From Pseudomonadota bacterium (GTDB taxonomy: Bacteria; Myxococcota_A; Polyangia; Polyangiales; Polyangiaceae), in assembly GCA_023423895.1 (NCBI GenBank), contig JAFAER010000102.1, positions 3,991-67,990 of the forward strand: 64,000 bases of DNA, in the 5' to 3' direction. Below the pieces are notes generated by a model, which saw only the letters and a list, made by a program, of their open reading frames with translations, was not told the origin of the DNA and ran no database searches. The position numbers and the translations under genes are program-made. Shown piece by piece: positions 8,772 through 18,836 of this stretch. The stretch's first letter is position 1, and each line of letters begins with the position of its first letter.

Positions 8772-9764
8772 CTACGAACGCCCGCTTCCGCTCGGACCGC
8801 CTCGACTCTCGCGAAACGCGCGGATCAGCGCGGTCCGACCGGAGACGCCGAGCTTCGTCGCCGCGCGGCGAAGGATGACGGACACGCTGCCCGTCGAGAG
8901 CCCGAGATCGTACGCGATGAGCTTGTTCGAATGCCCCATCGCCGCGCATGCGACGACTTGCTGCTCGCGCTCGGTGAGCGCCTGCTGGCTCCGGACCGGG
9001 ACCTTGTTGCTTTGCGCGAGGACGAAACGTTTGCCGTCGTGATCGTACCAATCGACCAGCGACCACTCTCCCCGCACCATGGCGCGCCACAACGCGCTTG
9101 CAGCATCGGGATCGAGCCGCCGAAGCTTGCCGCGCGCGCGATCCATGTCCTTGGCAGCCCCTGCGAGGTCTTTGCGCGCGGCTATCGCGGCTTCGCTTCC
9201 ATGTTCCAGCCGACCGAGCGGGCTGAGCACGGCAGAGGCCGAATCGGGTGCAGGCGCTGCGTGGGTGCGTCGCAACCGAAGCGCGGATCCGACGTGCGCT
9301 GCGAAGCGGGTCCAGAGGTTTCGATGGCGGATGCGGTATCCGGGAGAAACGAAGGTCGTGAAGATGATGCCGCTCTCGGAGGTCGTGTTGGCACGAAGAC
9401 CGAGCGCATCGACACCGACCATCCCCGCAGAGCCGATCATCTGGGCGGCCGCCTGCGGACCGATGACGCGAGACAACACCGCGATGACGTCGCATTCATA
9501 CGCGATGCGCGGGCTGATCTGGATCGCCTTCCCTTCTTCGTGCAGCCGCGCGTAGTCGTCGCGACCGTACGTCCGATCCCCGACGCTGGACGTCTTCCCC
9601 AGTGCCGCGTCCTGGCCCGTCAGATTGAAGAAGAAGCTCGTCGTCGGGGGCCCGGAGCTGAATGCGGGCGCCACCAGCCGCGTGATGTCGTCGAGCCAGT
9701 CGGTATCCCCCCGTGAGCGATCGTAGGCGAGCTCGATCGCTGCGATGAAGTCGAGCGGCTTCAC
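8772..9764 (-). CDS. LuxR-type helix-turn-helix transcriptional regulator
   Basis: 330 residues from a GTG at 9764. The last 65 residues form a LuxR/GerE DNA-binding domain (LTEREQQVVACAAMGHSNKL, LGLSTGSVSVILRRAATKLG), usually binding an inverted repeat near promoters. The first 260 residues are an unrecognised sensory region, possibly GAF- or PAS-like, with no obvious receiver aspartate pattern. Myxobacteria carry many such proteins. It is convergent with the peroxiredoxin gene and lies downstream of the GH43 gene with a gap of about 110 bases, so it could form a separate unit. Target genes cannot be read from sequence. Confidence 0.85.
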   Translation of the reverse strand: MKPLDFIAAIELAYDRSRGDTDWLDDITRLVAPAFSSGPPTTSFFFNLTGQDAALGKTSSVGDRTYGRDDYARLHEEGKAIQISPRIAYECDVIAVLSRVIGPQAAAQMIGSAGMVGVDALGLRANTTSESGIIFTTFVSPGYRIRHRNLWTRFAAHVGSALRLRRTHAAPAPDSASAVLSPLGRLEHGSEAAIAARKDLAGAAKDMDRARGKLRRLDPDAASALWRAMVRGEWSLVDWYDHDGKRFVLAQSNKVPVRSQQALTEREQQVVACAAMGHSNKLIAYDLGLSTGSVSVILRRAATKLGVSGRTALIRAFRESRGGPSGSGRS

Positions 9765-9873
9765 TCGGCTCGAGTGTCGCGAGGAGGGCCGCGACGGTCA
9801 AGGGACGGCCTCTCGTCATCCCGTTGACCATCGACGGCCCGCAAGAACGCAAGAAGCCCGGCGCAACCTCGAC

Positions 9874-11772
9874 TCAGAGGTCGTTCGGCAGGGTGCGGAC
9901 GCGGACGTGATCGAAGCGCGCCGTGAACCCGGTACCGCCGAACGAGACGAGCCCGATCTTCGGGGTCGTGCCGAGGTCGTGATCCCAGACGGGGCCGCGC
10001 GAGAATGTCTTGCCGTCGCGGCTCGAGTACGAGACGTACATCTGCTTGTCGCCGCGGACGACCCGCGCGATCCGAAGCCACGTCGTCCTGCCCGGGGCCG
10101 CCCCGACACCGGAGCCGTACGCCGGGAAGCCGGGGATGGGCGCGGGGATCTCCTTCGCGAACTCGATCTGCCGCGTCTCCCAGATCGACACGTGCGTGAG
10201 CTTCACGTACGCGTCGTCGTTGGCGTAGACGACGAGGCCAGCCTGAACGTAGTTGAAGCAGCAGCCCGTGTCGGGCAGGTCGAGGTCGACCTTCGCCTCG
10301 ACGATCCAGTTGCCGCGCGGCGCGTCCTCGATGAGCACCGCGGCGTCGTTCGAGCCGCCGAACAGCTCGCCCGCCTGCGTCGCAAACTGGAACACGCCAC
10401 CGCCCACGCCTGCAGCACCCGCGCCGGGCGCGCGGACCCATGACCAGCGGCTCGCGAGCGCTTCGCCGTCGAACTCGTCCGACGCCTCGGTCACGAGCGG
10501 AAGGCGCGCGACGTCGGTATCGTCGAGACGCGTCAGGTAGGAGCTCGGATCGAGGAGGTCGTGGAGCGTGTTGACGAGCGCTCGCTTTGCGGCGACGCCC
10601 TTCGGATCGCGCGGAGGCGTGGGCGCGGGCGCGAGCTTCGGGGAGTCCGAGGCGCCGAGCCCGGAGCGCACCTCCGGCCAACCGTCTTGCCACGTGATCC
10701 GGTCGAGCAGCAGCGGCCGGCGCGTGTAGCCGACGTTGCCCTGGAAGTAGGGATCGCGGCGATCGATCCCGTGATACGCGGTGTACCAGTTCCCGGCCGC
10801 GTCACTGAAGACGGAGTTGTGCCCGACGCCGACCCACTTGTTGCCGTTCAGCGTCAACACCGGGGTACCGCCGACGCGAGTATCGAGGAGCGAGACCCCC
10901 TCGCGATCGACGAACGGGCCGAACGGATTCGACGAGCGGCCGGCGAAGACCTGATAGCCCGTGAGTGGACCGTTGCAGCAGTCACTCGCCGAGGCGAAGA
11001 GATAATACTTCCCGTCCTTCTCGACGACGTTCGCGCCCTCGTAGCGGTTCGGGATCGTGATCGCGCGTGCCGAGTCGGGCAGCGACGACAGACCGTCGGC
11101 GGCGAGCTTGCGGGCCTCGATCCCTCCGTAGTAGCTGCCGTAGTAGATGACGGGCTCACCACGCGTCGGGACGAGGACGTCGGGGTCGTACGTCCAGTAG
11201 AAGTTGCACCCGGGCCCGGCCCGGCGAGGTGCGACCACGGGCTTGCCGGAGTCCTTCCATGGACCATTCGGGCTCGAGCTCGTCGCCACGCCAATCGCGT
11301 TGTCGCTCGTGCATCCTGGCTCGCCGCTGACGGAATCTGCCGTGTCCGTGACGACGTAATAGAGATGGTACTTCCCGTTGAGATACACGACGTCGGGCGC
11401 CCAGAGCGACGAGCCGGGCGCTGCCCATGACGGCGGCGCGGCGAACACATCGCCCCTGTACTCCCAGTCGACGAGATTGCGCGATCGGAGCGAAGGGAGC
11501 AGATGCGAGCGGCGGACGCCGCGCTCGTCGACGTCCTCGTCGTTCAACGAGTCCGTCGTACAGAACGCGTACCAGTACGGGTCGGTGCCCTTGCCACGAA
11601 TGACGGTCGGATCGGCGCAGTTCGTCTGCTCGAGCCCGTTCGGCAGGCGGATCGTGAGGTCGTTGGTGTAGAGCGGAAGGTCCGTCCCGCCCCGCGCATC
11701 ATCCGCGAGGGCCGTTCCTCCGAAAAGGAGCACGGTCGCCGACATCTTCACCATCGCACGCGTCTTCGACAT
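9874..11772 (-). CDS. Secreted GH43 glycoside hydrolase (arabinanase/xylosidase-like) with C-terminal lectin-like domain
   Basis: 632 residues with a signal peptide (MVKMSATVLLFGGTALA). The GH43 five-bladed propeller covers about residues 40-370. The three acidic residues expected of the family are visible as NCADPTVI (general base), YDPDVL (pKa modulator) and NRYEGANVV (general acid), with SSLWAPDVVYLNGKYHLYY between. The C-terminal third (about 420-632: EFDGEALASRWSWVRAP) resembles concanavalin-like beta-sandwich domains of the DUF1349 kind. The enzyme is expected to cleave arabinose- or xylose-containing polysaccharide outside the cell; the exact linkage cannot be set. No sugar transporter or other polysaccharidase is nearby, so it looks like a single scavenging enzyme. 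Confidence 0.88.
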   Translation of the reverse strand: MSKTRAMVKMSATVLLFGGTALADDARGGTDLPLYTNDLTIRLPNGLEQTNCADPTVIRGKGTDPYWYAFCTTDSLNDEDVDERGVRRSHLLPSLRSRNLVDWEYRGDVFAAPPSWAAPGSSLWAPDVVYLNGKYHLYYVVTDTADSVSGEPGCTSDNAIGVATSSSPNGPWKDSGKPVVAPRRAGPGCNFYWTYDPDVLVPTRGEPVIYYGSYYGGIEARKLAADGLSSLPDSARAITIPNRYEGANVVEKDGKYYLFASASDCCNGPLTGYQVFAGRSSNPFGPFVDREGVSLLDTRVGGTPVLTLNGNKWVGVGHNSVFSDAAGNWYTAYHGIDRRDPYFQGNVGYTRRPLLLDRITWQDGWPEVRSGLGASDSPKLAPAPTPPRDPKGVAAKRALVNTLHDLLDPSSYLTRLDDTDVARLPLVTEASDEFDGEALASRWSWVRAPGAGAAGVGGGVFQFATQAGELFGGSNDAAVLIEDAPRGNWIVEAKVDLDLPDTGCCFNYVQAGLVVYANDDAYVKLTHVSIWETRQIEFAKEIPAPIPGFPAYGSGVGAAPGRTTWLRIARVVRGDKQMYVSYSSRDGKTFSRGPVWDHDLGTTPKIGLVSFGGTGFTARFDHVRVRTLPNDL

Positions 11773-11935
11773 GGCGCGGCGGGCTGCAAGGGGTGTGCAG
11801 ACGTGGATCCCGCGAAATAAGCGGGGTGACCGACGCGCCGGTTGATTGCACCGCCCTGCGACTGTCGGTAGTTCCCCTCGACGCGTCGCGGGATCCTGCC
11901 CTCAGCGCCTGGTCACCCGCAACGTCAGCGGTCTC

Positions 11936-13210
<1,275 letters not shown>

Positions 13211-13226
13211 GGTGCTCAATCCCTAT

Positions 13227-15194
13227 CTACTCGTGGAGGAACGCCGCCGGCACGCGCGGCCCGTTCTGGACGAAGTTCTTCATGCCGATGTCCATGTCGA
13301 CGGTGGACTTGCAGCGCGCGAAGCCCTGCGCCTCGATGAGCAAGCCCTCGGCGAGCGGACGCTCGAGACCACGCCGGACGACGTCGACGACGATGGCGTC
13401 GATCGCGAGCGAGCGGTGCCCGATGTCGACGTTCGGCAGTGCATCGACTTTCGGCATCGGCGCCGGATCGATCGGCGCGAGCTTCACCTCGCCGGCGATC
13501 GCACGCCGAAGCAAGGCCTTCGCCTCGCCGAGCACGTCGGTCGCGGGCGCGCCGTACGCCCAACCCCACTCGCACGCCTCCTTCGCGCCGATCGCGCGGC
13601 CCGTGCGCAGCAACATGACGGCGCGCTCGAGCCCGACGAGGCGCGGGAGCCGCTGCGTGCCGCCGTAGCCCGGAATGATCCCGAGGTTCACCTCGGGCTG
13701 CGCGAGCGCAAGGGAGCTCCCGACGACACGCGCATGGCAGGCCATGGAGAGCTCGGCGCCGCCGCCCATCACCGGACCGTCGACGGCGGCCACCACGGGC
13801 TTCTTGGAGCTCGCAATCCGTTCGAAGATGGAGTGGGAATCGAGGCAGGTACGCTCGCACTCCGCGGGGGTGGGAAGCGCGGCGAGCTCCCCGATGTCCG
13901 CGCCCGCGAGCGCGCCGTCCTGGCTCGTGAGGAGGATGCCCCGGACAGCGGCGTTCTCGTTCAGCTCGGCGACGGCTGAGTCGATCTCGGCGAGCGTCCT
14001 CTTGCTGAGGGCGTTCTTCACCTCCGGTCGGAACACGCGCACGATGCCGAGGTCGCCGTCGAGCTCGAGCTTCACGTTGCGCCGGAACGCCGGCAGCTTC
14101 TGCTCCGCGATCATCTTCGGGACCGGGAAGCCGGGGTGTGCTTCGGCGTAGCGGACGCAGAGCTCGCGAACGCGGGCAGCCCCGAGCTCCTCGCCGACCT
14201 CGAGAAGACCCTTGGTGAACCCGAGCGCCATCCGCGTCAGCCAGTTCGTGTCGATCGGCGTGGCGATCTCCTGCTCCACGACGAAATACGTCCGCGCGAG
14301 GAGGACAGCGAGGATCCGATCGAGGACCTTCCGAGCGAGCGCCTCGTCGTGGGTGGGATCGCCAGGGTTCTTTCGATCGTGCCAGGGCTTGTCGCCCTGC
14401 ACGGTGAGGATCGCCGGCGGCGCGAACCAAGGCGTGCCGGTCTTCGCCTTCTGCATCAGGAGCTGGCACTTGTGCGTGAGCAGGTTTCCCTTCGTGAGGT
14501 CCATCACGTTGAAGGGTCCGCCGCCTCCGATCGCCGCGTTCACGATCGCGTCGACCTGCGCAGGCGTCGCGAGGCCTTCCTCGACGATGCGCGCTGCCTC
14601 GGAGATGTAGTTGCAGAAGATGTCGTCCGCGGCGAAGCACTCGACGTCGGCCGTGACGATCGGGACCTTCCCGAGCTTCTCGATCGTCGCGATCATCTGC
14701 GCGCCGAGCGCGGCATCGCCGCTGTACACGACCTCGATCGGCAGCGCGCGCCAAGCCGGGAAGAACGGATGGTTCACGAAGCAGCGCTCGGGCCGCGAGG
14801 CATTCTGCGCGATCTCACGGCGCGGCAGTCCGCTCGTCGCGAAGCCGATGAGGCAGTCGGTCCGGACGATCTTCTCGAGGGACGCGAGGATGCGTCGCTT
14901 GACGTCGAGGTCCTCGCTCGCCGCCTCGAGGACGTAGTCGCACGACGCGAGGTCCTCCAGCGCACGCGTCGGCACGAGCGCGCTCGTGATCGCCTTCGCC
15001 GCGGCGGGCGCGATCTTTCCGCGCGACACGCCCTTGTCGACGTAGCCCTTGATGCGAGCAACGCCCGCGTCGAGCGCCTCTTGTTTGATGTCGACGAGGA
15101 AGACCTTGGATCCGGGCTCACGAGCGAGCGCCGTGAGGAAGCCGTACGCGAGGTCGGGGCCGATCGCCCCGGAGCCGATGACGCCAACGATCAT
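13227..15194 (-). CDS. Bifunctional 3-hydroxyacyl-CoA dehydrogenase / enoyl-CoA hydratase, dehydrogenase domain first
   Basis: 655 residues. The N-terminal half is an NAD-dependent 3-hydroxyacyl-CoA dehydrogenase: GSGAIGPDLA Rossmann loop near residue 8, an acidic VDIKQ strand end, and a catalytic-His region reading NHPFFPAW. The C-terminal third (about 370-560) is a crotonase domain with oxyanion-hole segments AGADIGELA and GGGAELSMACH and the IPGYGGTQRLPRL motif. The order is opposite to FadB/MFE, where hydratase comes first, but matches some archaeal-type crotonyl-CoA hydratase/3-hydroxybutyryl-CoA dehydrogenases. It catalyses two consecutive beta-oxidation steps. The thiolase gene follows after 16 bases. 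The divergent neighbour is the broken kinase gene. Confidence 0.92.
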   Translation of the reverse strand: MIVGVIGSGAIGPDLAYGFLTALAREPGSKVFLVDIKQEALDAGVARIKGYVDKGVSRGKIAPAAAKAITSALVPTRALEDLASCDYVLEAASEDLDVKRRILASLEKIVRTDCLIGFATSGLPRREIAQNASRPERCFVNHPFFPAWRALPIEVVYSGDAALGAQMIATIEKLGKVPIVTADVECFAADDIFCNYISEAARIVEEGLATPAQVDAIVNAAIGGGGPFNVMDLTKGNLLTHKCQLLMQKAKTGTPWFAPPAILTVQGDKPWHDRKNPGDPTHDEALARKVLDRILAVLLARTYFVVEQEIATPIDTNWLTRMALGFTKGLLEVGEELGAARVRELCVRYAEAHPGFPVPKMIAEQKLPAFRRNVKLELDGDLGIVRVFRPEVKNALSKRTLAEIDSAVAELNENAAVRGILLTSQDGALAGADIGELAALPTPAECERTCLDSHSIFERIASSKKPVVAAVDGPVMGGGAELSMACHARVVGSSLALAQPEVNLGIIPGYGGTQRLPRLVGLERAVMLLRTGRAIGAKEACEWGWAYGAPATDVLGEAKALLRRAIAGEVKLAPIDPAPMPKVDALPNVDIGHRSLAIDAIVVDVVRRGLERPLAEGLLIEAQGFARCKSTVDMDIGMKNFVQNGPRVPAAFLHE

Positions 15195-15747
15195 GGCTCA
15201 TGCTTAGCCTCGCATCCCTGCCGGATCGACCGCAAAGCGCTCGGCGTGCTGGATTGGCGGGTTGCACGCGACGGAACACGGCACGGACGGAAGTGCCGTC
15301 AGTTGAGCTACGCTTCGCGGCATGGGTCAGCCCGAAAAGCTCGAAGCGACCCTGGCTGAGTCGATGACGAAGACGAGGGCGCTCGGCGCACGCAGTGCCC
15401 AGCCCGCGCACGAGGACCAAGCGGTCCAACTCCAACACGGAGCGCACGCGCCGCCGACCGTACTCGAACCGGCGCACTCGCTGACGACGCGTTCGCCGCT
15501 CGAGGCCTTCTACTTCGAAGAGCTCACGCGCACGCGCCTCTTCATCAAGGTCGTCTGGGCGCTGACCGTCGTCGTGATCGCGTCGCTGCCGTTCGTGCAG
15601 GGGAACGCCTCGGTCAAGATGCTGATGGCCGGTGCCTCCGTCGCGAACGCGCTCTTCGCCTTTTGGCTCTGGCGAGACCTACGGGACGCTTCGCATTTCA
15701 GTACGGCCAAGGTCACTGCCTTCTGCGTCTCCTGCGCGATGACCGGC

Positions 15748-15785
15748 TTCGTCGCGGTCGTCTTCTTTCGTCGCGGTCGTCTTCT
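15748..15785. repeat. Perfect 19-bp tandem duplication causing the kinase frameshift
   Basis: Two adjacent identical copies of TTCGTCGCGGTCGTCTTCT (15748-15766, 15767-15785). Nineteen is not a multiple of three, so the second copy shifts the reading frame. The unit contains an internal near-repeat (GTCGCGGTCGTC), which would favour replication slippage. Confidence 0.95.
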
Positions 15786-15790
15786 GGGGA

Positions 15791-17053
15791 GTGTTCTCCG
15801 CAGCGCCGGTCCTCGTCGTCCTCGGCGTGTACTACTTCGGGCGCAGCTACAGCGGCACGGCCGCATTCGTGAACTACCTCGTCGCGGCGGCGACGCAGGC
15901 CGTGTGGAGCGCGCTCGTCATCGCCGAGGTCGTGACCGACTACGGCCTGTTCGACGGGCGTGGTCGGCCGACGCTCGAGCTGGTCACGGCGCAGGCGATG
16001 GTCCAGGGCGTTTATTTGCTCGGCTACCTCAGCGCGCGCTCGTCGCGCAAGGCGACGCTCGACGTCCTCGAACGGCTCGAGGCCGCCGTGCGCCACGGAC
16101 GGCAGCGCGAGGCATTCCTCGAAGAGGTCCGTCAGGATCTGGATCGCGCGCTGCTCGCGCCCGGCGAGGGCCGCTACACCGATCAGATCATCGGCTCCTT
16201 CCGGCTCGGCGCTGTCCTCGGTCGCGGCGGCATGGGTGAGGTCTACGCGGCCGAACACGTGAGCAGCGAGCTGGCGGCAGCGGTCAAGCTGCTCCACCCG
16301 CATTTCGCGGACGATCCGGAGCAGTGCGCGCGCTTCCTCCGTGAATCGCGCGCCGCGAGCTCGCTCGACTCGCCTCACGTCGTCGAGATCCTCGAGGCGT
16401 CCGAGCCGAATGCCCGCCCGCTGCACATCGCCATGGAACGGCTCCACGGCGAGACGCTCTGGGCGCGCCTGCGCGGCGAACAGCGCCTCGCCGGGACGGA
16501 GCTCGTGGAGCTCGTCACCCAGGTCGGGAGCGTCGTCGACCTCGCAGCAGCGAAGAACATCGTGCACCGCGACCTCAAACCCCAGAACCTGTTCCACGTG
16601 ACCCGCACACGAACGTGGAAGGTGCTCGACTTCGGCGTCTCCTCGCTCGGCAACACTGGCACGCTGACCGGCGGACAGGTGGTCGGAACGCCCGGCTACA
16701 TGTCGCCCGAGCAGGCTCGCGGTGAGCGGGTGGACTTTCGAACGGACCTCTACGCGCTGGGGGTCATCGCCTATCGCGCGCTCACCGGGCGACCGGCGTT
16801 CCAGGGGAAAGACACGCCGGCCGTGCTCTACGACGTGGTCTTCTCGATGCCGCCACGGCCGAGCGCCGTCGCAGGTCTCCCCGCCGCCGTCGACGACGTG
16901 CTCGCCGTCGCGATGGCGAAACGCCCCGAAGACCGCTTCTCGTCGGGGCGCGAGCTTGCTCGGGCGCTCGAGGCGGCGCTCCGCGGAGAGGCCATCCCCG
17001 AGATTTCAGCCCGGGCGAGGACACTGGCGGCAACACATCCCTGGGCGGGTTGA
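15791..17053 (+). CDS. Surviving 3' part of the broken kinase: half a membrane domain plus an intact kinase domain
   Basis: From the GTG at 15791 an open frame of 420 residues remains. It begins with three hydrophobic segments (SAAPVLVVLGVYYF; FVNYLVAAATQAVWSALVIA; AQAMVQGVYLLGYL). It then carries a complete kinase domain from about residue 135: LGRGGMGEVYAAE, Lys in AAAVKLLHPH, VHRDLKPQNL, LDFGVSSLG and GTPGYMSPEQARG. If translation restarts here, an active kinase lacking the first membrane segments could be made. No convincing ribosome site precedes the GTG. This overlaps the pseudogene entry for the whole locus. Confidence 0.55.
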   Translation: MFSAAPVLVVLGVYYFGRSYSGTAAFVNYLVAAATQAVWSALVIAEVVTDYGLFDGRGRPTLELVTAQAMVQGVYLLGYLSARSSRKATLDVLERLEAAVRHGRQREAFLEEVRQDLDRALLAPGEGRYTDQIIGSFRLGAVLGRGGMGEVYAAEHVSSELAAAVKLLHPHFADDPEQCARFLRESRAASSLDSPHVVEILEASEPNARPLHIAMERLHGETLWARLRGEQRLAGTELVELVTQVGSVVDLAAAKNIVHRDLKPQNLFHVTRTRTWKVLDFGVSSLGNTGTLTGGQVVGTPGYMSPEQARGERVDFRTDLYALGVIAYRALTGRPAFQGKDTPAVLYDVVFSMPPRPSAVAGLPAAVDDVLAVAMAKRPEDRFSSGRELARALEAALRGEAIPEISARARTLAATHPWAG

Positions 17054-17087
17054 GCTGGTCCGGCGGAAGCGCCGAGCTCCAACCGGT

Positions 17088-18824
17088 TCACTTCACGACG
17101 ACGTCGTTGATGAACTTCAGGCTCGCGCCTGCCGGATAGCCGTAGCTCACGTAGATCGAATAGAAGCCTCTCGTCAGATTGCCCGTCTCGCCGGAGCCCC
17201 AGCCCCAGACGGTGACACCGAACGGCGCGTCGCTCGTCATTTCGTGGCGGCCGTTGTCGCACTGGGCCTGACCGGCGAAGTTGAAGCGAACGAGATCGAC
17301 GCGCGTGTACTCGTAGTCGCCCACGGCCTTCCATCCGGTGAGCACGCCCAGACAATCGAGCTTCACGTCCGCAAAGCCGGCTTCGCCCTTCTTGCGCACG
17401 ACGACGAGGTGCGTCTCCGGATACGTCGGATCGGTGAAGAAGACGTACGACTTGCGGTACTGCTGCGGAGAGACGACGTTGACGAACTCCGGATCGCCGC
17501 GGCAATCCTCGATGTCGCTCGTGTACATCTCGCAGCTGTCCATGTACCCGGCCATGTAGAACGGATGCGTGTTGCCCTGGCTCTTCACCGTGAAGGCCGC
17601 ACTCGTCCGGAACTCTGCGAACTGCCCTTTCTCGAGCGTCTCCGGCGCCCCTTCCGGGCGCTCCGGCACGTAGCTCAATCGCGTGCCGTCCACGGCCGCC
17701 AGGACCCGCCACGGCGGGCTCTCGTCCATCGTGGCGTAGCGATTCCGCGGTCGAACGGCCACGTACTCGTCGCCGAGGGCGCGCAGCGGTGGGATCTGCT
17801 GGTGCGCCGAATCGCATGCAGGGACACCTTCGGGGATGTTCATGCACGTCGATCCGCCGAACACGCCGACGGGCTTGTCCGAGTTGATCGGCGTTCCGAT
17901 GAGCTCGCTCATCTGTCGGAACTGGAGGAACTCGCCCTTCTTCAACGCGTAGGTGCGCTCGGATCCGGCGGGGGCGGGGTCGATCCCTGCTCCGCCCGCG
18001 AGGTTGACGCTCGGATTCAAGGTCACGTGTGTGTCGTCTTCGGCCGCAACGACCGCGATCCATGGGTCGAGCGAGTTGTCGCCGCTCGTCGACGTGGTCC
18101 CCGTCTTCGCCGCCGCCGAGAGCACTCCCGGTTGGGGCGTGACCGCGAGGTAGTTCGTCGCCCAGCTGCTCGTCGGTAACAGGAGCGTCGCCGACGCGAG
18201 ACCGGCGATGCCTCCTCCGTACGGGAAGATGTCGTACATGACGACGGGCTGCGAGGTCTTCACGCGGAACGTCTTGCCGTATCCGGTCCCCACGATCGAG
18301 ACGTCGGCCGACATCGCCGGACGCGTCCCCGGGGGACACTTCTGCGGAGAGTCCACCGTGCTCGCGAGGAACAAGATCGCCACCTGCCGCGGAGCAAGCT
18401 CGCCATTCGCCAGCGGCGTGTACGTGATCGATTTGCCGCTGCCCGACGGCACGTAGGCGAACTTCGTGACGTCGAGCGTCTGGTCGCCGTAGGTCACTTC
18501 GAGCTTCGCGGCGCGATCACCCTCGTTCGTGACGAATGCTGCGAAACAGCCTCCGCCGACGTTGAATGGAAACCCGCGCGCGTTGTAGGCACGTGGATAG
18601 AAGAAGACGTAGTCGCATCCGATGCTGCTCCGGTCGTTGACCGCGCGTACGCAGCTGTCGTCCTGATTCGGCTCGGTGAAGGGCGGCTCAGGAGTGAGGT
18701 CTGCGTCACCCGGCGCGCCCGCATCGGCGAACCCGGCGCGATCGCTCGCGGCGCACGCGGCGACCGCCAACGTGACCACCACATGAATCAGGAGCGTTCG
18801 ACCCCTCATCGATTCGGAGATCAT
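17088..18824 (-). CDS. Lipoprotein resembling IgGFc-binding-protein N-terminal domain
   Basis: 578 residues. The signal peptide ends in a lipobox-like VAACA near residue 24, so this is a likely lipoprotein. After an Asp/Pro linker the body has the mixture of SIGCDYVFFYPRAYN, VYGVFGGSTC-like (VGVFGGSTCMNIP) and CDSAHQQIPPLRALG segments. I associate these with the bacterial homologues of the IgGFc-binding protein N-terminal region, a large beta-rich extracellular domain of unknown ligand. It is the last gene of a five-gene minus-strand operon and starts 12 bases after the RCC1-like gene. An AGAGAG ribosome site supports the ATG at 18824 over the one at 18809. A role in surface adhesion is a guess from family and context. 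Confidence 0.75.
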   Translation of the reverse strand: MISESMRGRTLLIHVVVTLAVAACAASDRAGFADAGAPGDADLTPEPPFTEPNQDDSCVRAVNDRSSIGCDYVFFYPRAYNARGFPFNVGGGCFAAFVTNEGDRAAKLEVTYGDQTLDVTKFAYVPSGSGKSITYTPLANGELAPRQVAILFLASTVDSPQKCPPGTRPAMSADVSIVGTGYGKTFRVKTSQPVVMYDIFPYGGGIAGLASATLLLPTSSWATNYLAVTPQPGVLSAAAKTGTTSTSGDNSLDPWIAVVAAEDDTHVTLNPSVNLAGGAGIDPAPAGSERTYALKKGEFLQFRQMSELIGTPINSDKPVGVFGGSTCMNIPEGVPACDSAHQQIPPLRALGDEYVAVRPRNRYATMDESPPWRVLAAVDGTRLSYVPERPEGAPETLEKGQFAEFRTSAAFTVKSQGNTHPFYMAGYMDSCEMYTSDIEDCRGDPEFVNVVSPQQYRKSYVFFTDPTYPETHLVVVRKKGEAGFADVKLDCLGVLTGWKAVGDYEYTRVDLVRFNFAGQAQCDNGRHEMTSDAPFGVTVWGWGSGETGNLTRGFYSIYVSYGYPAGASLKFINDVVVK

Positions 18825-18836
18825 CGTTCGCTCTCT

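Larger units (their letters stand above)
15322..17053 (+). pseudogene. Membrane Ser/Thr protein kinase split by a 19-bp tandem duplication
   Basis: The frame opened by the ATG at 15322 encodes a soluble leader (to about residue 70) and hydrophobic segments (LFIKVVWALTVVVIASLPFV, and up to CAMTGFVAVVF). It then loses sense at 15767, while the rest of the protein continues in another frame from 15786. The break coincides exactly with a perfect 19-bp tandem duplication (15748-15766 and 15767-15785). Removing one copy restores an uninterrupted frame of 571 codons (445 + 1268 bases) reading TGFVAVVFWGVFSAAPVLVV through the junction. The intact product would have an N-terminal multi-pass membrane domain and a C-terminal Hanks kinase. 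Loss of function, slipped-strand phase variation or a sequencing error are all possible. Confidence 0.85.
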
